A stretch of DNA of 19,870 nucleotides, taken from NCBI GenBank assembly GCA_002404095.1, contig DHJA01000002.1, positions 2,952 to 22,821 on the forward strand, written 5' to 3'. This stretch comes from Planctomycetaceae bacterium UBA4732 (GTDB lineage Bacteria; Planctomycetota; Planctomycetia; Gemmatales; Gemmataceae). Positions 13,454 through 19,870 of this stretch are shown here, piece by piece; position 1 is the first letter of the stretch; every line of letters begins with the position of its first letter. The notes under the pieces are model-generated. The model searched no databases. It saw only the letters and a list, made by a program, of their open reading frames with translations, and was not told where the DNA came from. Made by a program: the position numbers and the translations under genes.

Positions 13454-14044
13454 ATGCGCAATCTCTCTGTTTCGTGGCTCACCTTAGTCGCCTTGATCGC
13501 CCTCCTGACGTCCCTGACCATGAAAACCAACGTGTCCGCAAAAGACTTCCGAATCTCGGTTCCTGATTTCACCGCCACCTCTGAAAAAGAAGGCGATGAG
13601 GCCGCCGCCCAAGTCCTCAAATCTTACGGAAAAGTCACCGGCGAGTTGATCGACCAGATGAGGGATCGCAATTCCTCGGCCAATGCAAAAACGCTGGCTG
13701 CTTATCTTCTTGGCGAACTGAGAGCCTCGCGTGCGGTGTGGACGTTGGCGGACAACATCGACTTGAAAGCGCCGCGCATCGATCCCAAGTTTAGCATAGG
13801 AAGGTGGGGTGAATTCCCGGCTCAGGAAGCGTTGCACAAAATCGGCGTCCCGGCCGCCGCAGAAGTTCTCAGGCGTCTTCTCACCGAACAGAACGAGCTC
13901 CGCAGAAAGCTGATGGTTAAGGTCATCAGGGGAGTATACGGCGACGACTTGGGTCGTCTTTTCGTCCAGAACCGGCTAGCCAAGGAAACGGATCCGATGC
14001 ACAAGGAGAATTTGAACCTTGCCTTGAAGGAATTCCCGCAATAG
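13454..14044 (+). CDS. Secreted helical-repeat (HEAT-like) protein, 196 aa
   Basis: A 196-aa protein with a signal peptide (MRNLSVSWLTLVALIALL, cleavage near NVSA-KD, residue 29-30). The mature chain is mostly alpha-helical: AKTLAAYLLGELRASRAVWT, then AQEALHKIGVPAAAEVLRRL and a third helical pair. The A..LLGELR....V..L pattern and its spacing of about 35-40 residues suggest two to three HEAT-like repeats, a protein-protein interaction scaffold outside the cytoplasmic membrane. GGGAG lies 7 bases before the ATG. It is preceded by the nested hairpin and followed after 74 bases by the STN-like gene. The repeat call is by eye and the specific partner is unknown. Confidence 0.6.
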   Translation: MRNLSVSWLTLVALIALLTSLTMKTNVSAKDFRISVPDFTATSEKEGDEAAAQVLKSYGKVTGELIDQMRDRNSSANAKTLAAYLLGELRASRAVWTLADNIDLKAPRIDPKFSIGRWGEFPAQEALHKIGVPAAAEVLRRLLTEQNELRRKLMVKVIRGVYGDDLGRLFVQNRLAKETDPMHKENLNLALKEFPQ

Positions 14045-14118
14045 GCTCCGTGACGTTCCAATGGATAGGCGGTTTTTGTCGGCGCAGATCATTGCGGCCT
14101 TTTCTTAGGGAGAAAGAA

Positions 14119-14784
14119 ATGGGACGGCAAAGTGGGTCTTTCTCGATCCGGAATATCAATATTTTCGGCGGAATACTGATTTTCGGGCTGATTTCCTGTG
14201 TTCGCGTCTCTGCCGCGGAACCTACAACCCCAGATAAGGCGAACGGCGCCAACAGCGGCAAACCTATGCAGTTGCGCGACGATCCGCGTCTTCAGAAGCC
14301 AGTTACCGGTGCGTTTCGGGCTCCGAAGGCCCAAGACATTGTTGACCTCGTGCGGAACGAGACAGGGGCAAAGATTTCCCTGGCCCCTTCCGTCATCCAG
14401 GACCGGCCGCTCCAGGGAGATACAAAAACAAACAAGGTTCCCGCCTGGGCCGTCCTGGAGAATCTGGCAGGGAACCAATACATCAAGGGGCACTGGATAA
14501 AGGAAGGAGAAGAATATGTTCTTATCCCGACCTACGCCGGCCCGCCTCCGCCCTTGCCGCCGCAATTGCCTCCGCAGTTGCAGAGAGCAATGGACCGAGC
14601 GGAGAAAGGCATTCCGCCCGATCCGCCGCCCAACGCGATTCCAGATGACACGGGCAGGCGAATTTGGTTTATAGTTTTCACGGTCTTTCTGATGGCTGTA
14701 CTTTGCGTCATTTTCTTCTGGCAACGCAGAGCCGATGCGCGGGCGGCATCCGCAAAATCCGGCCTCAAGGAGAAAGACCAATAA
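14119..14784 (+). CDS. Membrane-anchored STN-like protein (221 aa)
   Basis: A 221-aa protein starting at ATG 14119 after AGGGAGAAAGAA; the longer frame from 14050 is rejected. An N-terminal signal or anchor (residues ~10-33, IFGGILIFGLISCVRVSAA) leads to a low-complexity segment. A compact domain follows at ~65-138 (APKAQDIVDLVRNETGAKIS, PLQGDTKTNKVPAWAVLENL, EYVLIP) that resembles the STN/secretin N-terminal fold (bab, with ..V..W..LE.L). Then come a Pro-rich stretch (PPPPLPPQLPPQL, ~140-155) and a C-terminal TM helix (~185-205, IWFIVFTVFLMAVLCVIFFW) with a basic cytoplasmic tail. The layout places the STN-like domain in the periplasm. Function unknown; the domain call is inference. Confidence 0.6.
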   Translation: MGRQSGSFSIRNINIFGGILIFGLISCVRVSAAEPTTPDKANGANSGKPMQLRDDPRLQKPVTGAFRAPKAQDIVDLVRNETGAKISLAPSVIQDRPLQGDTKTNKVPAWAVLENLAGNQYIKGHWIKEGEEYVLIPTYAGPPPPLPPQLPPQLQRAMDRAEKGIPPDPPPNAIPDDTGRRIWFIVFTVFLMAVLCVIFFWQRRADARAASAKSGLKEKDQ

Positions 14785-14812
14785 AGCGATTCTCCTAGCC
14801 AAGCTGCACACC

Positions 14813-16675
14813 ATGAATCGATCACCGCGCTTTGGCATCGTCGCGCTCTCCCTCCTATTCATTCACGCCGGATTGCTTGCCTGGGGAGATTTGCGGCACA
14901 GCCCGACGATCGACGAAGTAGGCCATCTCGCCGCCGGGATTGCTCACTGGCAAGACGGCCGATTTGATCCCTATGCGGTCAATCCCCCTCTCGTCCGCAT
15001 GGTCGCGGCCTTGCCTGTGTTGGCTTGCCATCCCATCATTGACTGGAAATCCTACCGACCGGATTACAGAATTCGGAATGAATTCACGGTGGGGGCGGCG
15101 CTCATGGCCGCGAACGGCGAGGGCAGTTTCTGGTTCTTCACTTTAGCGCGCTGGGCGTGCATCCCTTTCAGTTTGCTCGGTGCCTATGTCTGCTGGCGCT
15201 GGGCCGGGGAACTCTACGGTCAATCCGCCGGGCTGCTGGCTCTGGCGCTGTGGTGCTTTGATCCGAACATCCTCGGCAATGCCCAGATGATTACCCCCGA
15301 CACGGGGGCGGCGGCCCTTGGCGTCACCGCTCATTACGCCTTGTGGCTTTGGTTGAAGCATCCCGATCGGAGAGGCATGATCCTTGCGGGGTTGACCCTC
15401 GGTCTGGCCGAATTGACCAAGACCACTTGGATACTCCTCTTCGCCTTATGGCCGCTCCTCTGGCTCGCCTGGCGGTGGCCCGAACGCCGGACGCTCAACC
15501 CCAGGATCTGGCTGCTACAGGGAGGCCAATTATCCGTTATACTTCTTCTGGGTCTTTTCATCATCAATGTCGGCTATGGCTTTGAAGGTTCCTTCAGAAA
15601 GTTATCAAGCTATTCGTTTGCAAGTAAAACCCTGTCGGGGCAGACTGATGCCAGCCCCGCTCCCCATGAGAGGGCCAATCGATTCGCCGGCTGCGTGATC
15701 GGGGAGATTCCCGCGCCCGTGCCCCATGCCTATCTGCTCGGCATCGACTATGTGAGATCGGAGTTTGAGACGGGCTACCCGTCCTACCTCCGCTGCGAGT
15801 GGAAGCACGGTGGATGGTGGTACTATTACCTTTACGGCTTGGTCGTCAAGGCGCCGCTAGGGCTTTGGGTGCTCGCTCTTTTGGCACTCGCTCTCGCCCT
15901 CGGCAACCGGGCTTACTCGGCGTCATGGCGCGACGAAATGGTTCTCCTCGCGCCGGCCCTCGCCGTTTTTACCCTGGTAAGTTCACAGACCGGATTCAAC
16001 CATCACCTGCGTTATGTCTTGCCGAGCTTCCCGTTTGCCTTCATCCTCATTAGCCGCTTGGGACGCGTACTGGCATTCAAGGCGAAGGCGGCGGCCGTCG
16101 TCGCGGGAATCGCCCTGACTTGGTTGGTTGCTAGCAGCCTGTCAGTTTACCCGCACAGCTTATCATATTTCAATGAACTGGTCGGCGGGCCGGCGGGAGG
16201 AGGCGCCCACCTGATCGACAGTAACGTCGATTGGGGGCAGGATCTTCTCTACCTTCGGGAATGGCTACAGGCTCACCCCGAGGCGAAACCTTTGGGTCTG
16301 GCGTACTTCGGCTCCTTCGATCCCCACATCGCGGGTATCGAATACACGCAGGCGCCGCCCGGTCCAGCGCCAGTCGCCGGCAATCCGGAATCCGAGCCGC
16401 TCTCGTGCGGTCCTCGGCCGGGTTGGTACGCCGTCAGTGTTACTCTGGTGTACGGCCATCGCATCAGGGTGTTCGATGGGCACGGGTGTAACAAGGGTCT
16501 GGAGCAGCCGGACTACGCTTACTTCCAACGGTTTCAGCCGATCGCGCGGGCCGGCTATTCCATCAATATTTACTATATTACCCATGAAGAAGCCAATCGC
16601 GTTCGCAAGGCATTGAGTCTACCGTTGCTTCCCCCGACTTTTTGCTCATGGCCTGCTGCGCCAATTCGAGAATGA
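14813..16675 (+). CDS. GT39-type (PMT/ArnT-like) membrane glycosyltransferase
   Basis: A 620-aa polytopic membrane protein of the GT-C class that would transfer a sugar from a lipid-phosphate donor to an acceptor on the periplasmic face. After TM1 comes the acidic Asp34-Glu35 pair with His38 (SPTIDEVGHLAAG), the family's first-loop catalytic region, followed by NPPLVRMVAALP. Further hydrophobic helices run to about residue 460, including WILLFALWPLLWLAWRW and LSVILLLGLFIINVGYG. The C-terminal ~150 residues (from HLIDSNVDWGQDLLYLREWL) are a soluble domain, common in these proteins. ATG 14813 lies 28 bases after the STN-like stop. Donor and acceptor cannot be read from sequence. It converges on waaA with a 21-base gap. 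Confidence 0.82.
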   Translation: MNRSPRFGIVALSLLFIHAGLLAWGDLRHSPTIDEVGHLAAGIAHWQDGRFDPYAVNPPLVRMVAALPVLACHPIIDWKSYRPDYRIRNEFTVGAALMAANGEGSFWFFTLARWACIPFSLLGAYVCWRWAGELYGQSAGLLALALWCFDPNILGNAQMITPDTGAAALGVTAHYALWLWLKHPDRRGMILAGLTLGLAELTKTTWILLFALWPLLWLAWRWPERRTLNPRIWLLQGGQLSVILLLGLFIINVGYGFEGSFRKLSSYSFASKTLSGQTDASPAPHERANRFAGCVIGEIPAPVPHAYLLGIDYVRSEFETGYPSYLRCEWKHGGWWYYYLYGLVVKAPLGLWVLALLALALALGNRAYSASWRDEMVLLAPALAVFTLVSSQTGFNHHLRYVLPSFPFAFILISRLGRVLAFKAKAAAVVAGIALTWLVASSLSVYPHSLSYFNELVGGPAGGGAHLIDSNVDWGQDLLYLREWLQAHPEAKPLGLAYFGSFDPHIAGIEYTQAPPGPAPVAGNPESEPLSCGPRPGWYAVSVTLVYGHRIRVFDGHGCNKGLEQPDYAYFQRFQPIARAGYSINIYYITHEEANRVRKALSLPLLPPTFCSWPAAPIRE

Positions 16676-16696
16676 TCGCCTGAGTAAGGAGCGGGC

Positions 16697-18001
16697 TCAC
16701 GCGACCATCGTCTGTTCCGGCCGCGCCGCAAGGATGCCGCCTAGCAGCCGCACCGTCGTTTCCGTCGCGCCCAGTTGTTTTTGTACGAAAGCCCGCGCCG
16801 CCGCTCCCATTCGCGCTCGTTCTTTCGCGTCGGCGAGGAGACGATGCACGGCGATTTTCAACTCCTCGGCGTCCTTCACTTGCCAGGCCGCCCCGTGTTC
16901 GATTAAGCGACCAGCCGGCTCCTTAAAGTTCCAGACGTGCGGCCCAAACACCACGGCCGTGCCGTAAGCCGCCGGCTCGATCATGTTCTGGCCGCCGCGC
17001 CGGCCGTCCAGACTGCCGCCGACGAACGCCACGTCCGCCAAGCCCCATAACGCGCCGAGTTCGCCAATCGTATCCACCAGTACCACGGCGGCGCGATCCG
17101 TAATCGGTGCGATTAACCCAGTGCGTCGGACGAACGGTACGCCGGCCCGGCGCAGCACTTCCGCCGCTTCGTTGAAGCGATCCTTCTGACGCGGCGCCAG
17201 GAACAGTCGTAGATTCGGATGCGCCTCTCGGGCGCGTTGATAGACCCCAATTACAATCTCCTCTTCCGGCGCCATCGTGCTGCCGGCCACCCATACCAAA
17301 TCGTCCGCCTTTACGTCTAGCAATTGTCGCAATCCCTCGGTGCGCGGATTGTGTCGGTCGCCGCCGGCGCCGTCGTACTTCACTGACCCCGTGACGTGAA
17401 CGCGATCCGCCGCCGCTCCCAGTGAACGCACCGCGCGCGCGTATTCTTCCGTCTGAGCGGCGTAAAGACTGATGCAATCGAACAACGGGCCGGTGAGCCA
17501 ACGCAGCCGTTGGTAACGCGCCCCGCTGCGCGGACTCATGCGGCCGTTAATGACGGCAACAGGGACGCCGTGGCGTCGGGCCGCGAGGAGGAAGTTCGGC
17601 CACAGTTCGCCCTCGGCCATCACGATCAGGGCCGGATCGACCTGGCGCAGCGTCCGTTGGACGGCCCATGAAAAATCCAGCGGATAAGGGAAGACGGGCA
17701 GGTTGGAGAAACAGCGGCACGCCTCGTCATGGCCCGCGTCCGTAGTGGTGGAGACGACGCAAGATTGGCTGGGATGAAGTCGCCGGAAAGAAGCAATTAC
17801 CTGTCGCAAAAGGTGGATTTCGCCGACGCTGACGCCGTGAAACCAGACTGGATGCCCGAAGGAATTAGGGCGAAACGGCAAGCCAAACAGCTTGGCGCCG
17901 AGGCCGCGCCGATAGCGGCCTGTGCGGATGGCACGGTACACCAGCCACGGCGATAAGGCGGTCAATACGCAGAGATAGAGCGCGTCCAGCACCCAACGCA
18001 T
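16697..18001 (-). CDS. waaA: 3-deoxy-D-manno-octulosonic acid (Kdo) transferase
   Basis: A 434-aa GT-B glycosyltransferase (GT30) that attaches Kdo from CMP-Kdo to the lipid A precursor at the cytoplasmic face of the inner membrane. An N-terminal membrane helix (LDALYLCVLTALSPWLVYRA) is followed by WFHGVSVGE with catalytic Glu61, then AEGELWPNFL, NGRMSPRSG, GSVKYD and the C-terminal donor-binding stretch FVGGSLDGRRGGQN, NMIEPAAYGTAVVFGPH. Length is normal. ATG 18001 is used; the longer open frame (to 18196) runs through the palindromic repeat. It implies that the organism makes lipid A. It lies downstream of secA on the same strand, with a perfect palindrome between them that may end or attenuate secA transcripts. 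Confidence 0.93.
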   Translation of the reverse strand: MRWVLDALYLCVLTALSPWLVYRAIRTGRYRRGLGAKLFGLPFRPNSFGHPVWFHGVSVGEIHLLRQVIASFRRLHPSQSCVVSTTTDAGHDEACRCFSNLPVFPYPLDFSWAVQRTLRQVDPALIVMAEGELWPNFLLAARRHGVPVAVINGRMSPRSGARYQRLRWLTGPLFDCISLYAAQTEEYARAVRSLGAAADRVHVTGSVKYDGAGGDRHNPRTEGLRQLLDVKADDLVWVAGSTMAPEEEIVIGVYQRAREAHPNLRLFLAPRQKDRFNEAAEVLRRAGVPFVRRTGLIAPITDRAAVVLVDTIGELGALWGLADVAFVGGSLDGRRGGQNMIEPAAYGTAVVFGPHVWNFKEPAGRLIEHGAAWQVKDAEELKIAVHRLLADAKERARMGAAARAFVQKQLGATETTVRLLGGILAARPEQTMVA

Positions 18002-18032
18002 GGGAATCCTTTCCCTGACCAAACGACGCCCG

Positions 18033-18103
18033 ACGAGCCGCGACCGTAAGGGAGCGGAGGGCGGTTCAGGAACCTTCCCCGCTCCCTTACGGTCGCGGCT
18101 CGT
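18033..18103. repeat. Perfect 25-bp inverted repeat between secA and waaA
   Basis: Bases 18033-18057 (ACGAGCCGCGACCGTAAGGG and five more) and 18079-18103 are exact reverse complements around a 21-base loop. The unit GACCGTAAGGGAGCGG is a recurrent dispersed element in planctomycete genomes as I recall it; peptides read from it look like PLPYGRGSS. It begins 32 bases upstream of the waaA start codon on the minus strand and ends 17 bases past the secA stop, so it could be a transcription terminator or attenuator. Confidence 0.8.
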
Positions 18104-18119
18104 ATTTGCCGTGATGCGA

Positions 18120-19870
18120 CTACACCGCCGCCTCGCGCATATGACAATTCTTATACTTCTTGCCGCTGCCGCACGGACATGGATCGTTGCGTCCAACGGC
18201 TTTGTCGCGGCGGTTGCGAATCGGCTCCTTCTTCTTCTCGCTCGTCCCGTTTGTCGAAATCGCCGCCGCCGCGGCCGCGCGCGGCGCTGAGTCGTGGCGC
18301 GTCGCGCCGATCACCCATACCGATTCCTGGAACGCCTCCGTCTCCTCAATCCGGAAGATCGTGTCCGTTGCCTTATCCTCCATTGCCTCCCACATTGACT
18401 TGAATTCCTTTTGTCCCTCTTGCTTGTACTTAATTTTCGGATCTTCCTGCGCGTAGCCATAAAGGCCAACGCCCGAACGCAGGTGATCCATCGTATAAAG
18501 ATGGTTCTTCCAGGCCGTATCGAGGTGGTTCAGGAGCAGGCTTCGCTCCATGCGCCGCATTTCGGGACGGTTGCGGGCGTCGAAGGCGTTCCATAGAAGG
18601 TCGCGGGCCTGGGCCTTGGTAACGCCCGTCAGAGCGCTCTCGGACACTTCCAGACTCATCTCCGCTCGCACCCAGTCCGCCAACTCCTTGGCGTCCTCCG
18701 GCTCGGACGTCTTGGCGCCGCTGAATGCCTCTTCCAGCTTCTCGTCAATCGTCTCCTGGTTGACGCGCGGGTACGCCGATTTGCTCACCTCCAACAATCT
18801 CTCCAACAGCTTCGCCCGAGAATCCGTGCGGTAATCCTCTTCCACGAACGTCGCGGATGGGAAGCGCTCGACGGCCCAATGGTAAAGACCCTCGCGGTTG
18901 TAGCGCTGGGCGCCGCCCTGGGCCGGCCGATCCGACATGAAGCGGGCCATCGCCGCCATCACTGGGAACGCGATCTCGCGCTGCCGGTACAGATCCAGCA
19001 CACGCCGATGCACCAGCTCCGTCACCGCTTTTTCGGTCTTGTCCTTCAATTCATCCGGCGAAAGATTGATCTGAAACTTGAGACGCGCCCAGTCGCATAT
19101 GGCGCGTCGGCCCCAATCTTCCTCCAAAAACTCTTTGCCTTCCGACAGGTCGATGGCGGCGACCGACGCCAGCGCCTTCTCGCGAACGATTTCCGACAGT
19201 GCATCCTTGCCGACCTTCTTCAGTTCGCGGTCGCTCGTCGTCAGGCCCCATTGCGTATTGGCCTGGTGCGACAACGCTTGCCAATTCCATTCGCTCGGAT
19301 CGTCGCCGCCGAGGTTCTCGTCGATCATCTCCTGGACGCGCGTCTCGACGGCGCGCACCGCCTTGTCGTGGGCCGTCTTGTCGGCCTGTTCGTAGTCGCT
19401 GCGGTAGAAGTCGGCGCCGTCGTAGTCCACGCCCAGCCGCCGCGCCGCGAACTCCGCGAAACAGTCCGCCCCGTACTCTCGATCCAGAAAGCGTTCAACG
19501 TTAATCGCCGTCTGTTTATCCAGCATGTCCAAGATTTCGATCTTGCCGTTGCCGCCCTCCAGGACGCGCTGACGGAAGCCGTAAACGTCCTTGCGCTGCT
19601 TGTCCATCACCTCGTCGTATTCGAGGAGATTCTTACGGCTGTCGAAGTGGCGTTCCTCGACCTTTTTCTGCGCCGCCGCGATGCGCCGCGACACCATCTT
19701 GTCTTCGATGGCCTGGCCTTCCTCCATGCCCATCATCGTCAACAGCCGGCCCACCCATTCGGGGGCGAAAATGCGCATTAGGTCGTCGTCCAACGCCAGG
19801 TAGAACCGGCTGGAACCGGGATCGCCCTGACGACCGGCGCGGCCGCGAAGCTGATTGTCGATGCGGCGGG
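18120..19870 (-). CDS. secA: Preprotein translocase ATPase SecA, C-terminal part (truncated by the window)
   Basis: SecA drives protein export through SecYEG by ATP hydrolysis at the cytoplasmic face. The visible 582 codons start at [20 protein letters not shown] (ATPase motif VI), followed by the [14 protein letters not shown] segment, the helical scaffold/wing region ([20 protein letters not shown]) and the C-terminal zinc tail [16 protein letters not shown], with Cys/Cys/Cys/His ligands that contact SecB or ribosomes. The helical region is longer than in E. coli, as in other planctomycete SecAs. The 5' end lies beyond 19870. It is transcribed toward waaA, which starts 119 bases downstream after a perfect palindrome. 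Confidence 0.97.
   Translation of the reverse strand, partial: RRIDNQLRGRAGRQGDPGSSRFYLALDDDLMRIFAPEWVGRLLTMMGMEEGQAIEDKMVSRRIAAAQKKVEERHFDSRKNLLEYDEVMDKQRKDVYGFRQRVLEGGNGKIEILDMLDKQTAINVERFLDREYGADCFAEFAARRLGVDYDGADFYRSDYEQADKTAHDKAVRAVETRVQEMIDENLGGDDPSEWNWQALSHQANTQWGLTTSDRELKKVGKDALSEIVREKALASVAAIDLSEGKEFLEEDWGRRAICDWARLKFQINLSPDELKDKTEKAVTELVHRRVLDLYRQREIAFPVMAAMARFMSDRPAQGGAQRYNREGLYHWAVERFPSATFVEEDYRTDSRAKLLERLLEVSKSAYPRVNQETIDEKLEEAFSGAKTSEPEDAKELADWVRAEMSLEVSESALTGVTKAQARDLLWNAFDARNRPEMRRMERSLLLNHLDTAWKNHLYTMDHLRSGVGLYGYAQEDPKIKYKQEGQKEFKSMWEAMEDKATDTIFRIEETEAFQESVWVIGATRHDSAPRAAAAAAISTNGTSEKKKEPIRNRRDKAVGRNDPCPCGSGKKYKNCHMREAAV

Noticed and set aside
18879..19781. 300-codon plus-strand frame
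   Set aside because: It is fully antisense to secA, a certain gene; high GC produces long shadow frames.

Overview
The window looks like a chromosomal segment from a planctomycete, probably Gemmata-like. The reasons are: two very large Ser/Thr kinases of the kind that is expanded there (one kinase + FGE-sulfatase fold, one kinase + TM + lectin); a SecA fragment ending in the zinc tail; a Kdo transferase, implying lipid A; many tiny lineage-type hypothetical genes; poor Shine-Dalgarno conservation; and GC-rich sequence full of dispersed palindromic repeats. The assignment is inference from gene types, not from a marker such as rRNA.

Layout. (1) 1-5100 is an accessory island of very small genes on both strands. 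It holds a RES/Xre-type toxin-antitoxin pair (239-1301), an antitoxin-like gene with a truncated VapC (1587-1945), an intact VapB/VapC pair on the minus strand (1913-2565), a 69-aa hypothetical gene (2731-2940) whose 3' end and trailing hairpin are duplicated as a remnant at 3841-3967, an antitoxin-like gene plus a frameshifted HNH nuclease (3005-3702, minus), a coupled pair of unknown small genes (4066-4634, the first ParB/sulfiredoxin-like) and another 63-aa hypothetical. Related repeats (core CGACTCCCGACCCCTTT and its complement, often as hairpin arms, plus GGGACAAAAG) punctuate these genes and sometimes run into coding sequence. (2) 5101-8818, minus strand: a 1048-aa kinase-FGE fusion, then an orphan Phd-type antitoxin whose expected toxin position is occupied by a 31-bp inverted repeat. 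(3) 9047-11844, plus strand: a transmembrane kinase with FN3 and legume-lectin-like ectodomain, followed 14 nt later by a DUF2442 gene. (4) 11946-16675, plus strand: a secreted protein of unknown function, a secreted HEAT-like protein, a membrane-anchored STN-like protein and a GT39-type membrane glycosyltransferase, i.e. envelope proteins. (5) 16697-19870, minus strand: waaA (Kdo transferase) downstream of secA (3' part only), separated by a perfect 25-bp palindrome.

Working together: regions 3-5 concern signalling and the cell envelope (lectin receptor kinase, secreted proteins, glycosyl transfer, Kdo addition, protein export), while region 1 is a decaying toxin-antitoxin cluster with repeat-driven rearrangement. 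No tRNA, rRNA, CRISPR array, transposase or integrase was seen. The most noteworthy items are the lectin receptor kinase, the repeat family that sits around the small genes of the island, and the coupled ParB-like pair at 4066-4634.
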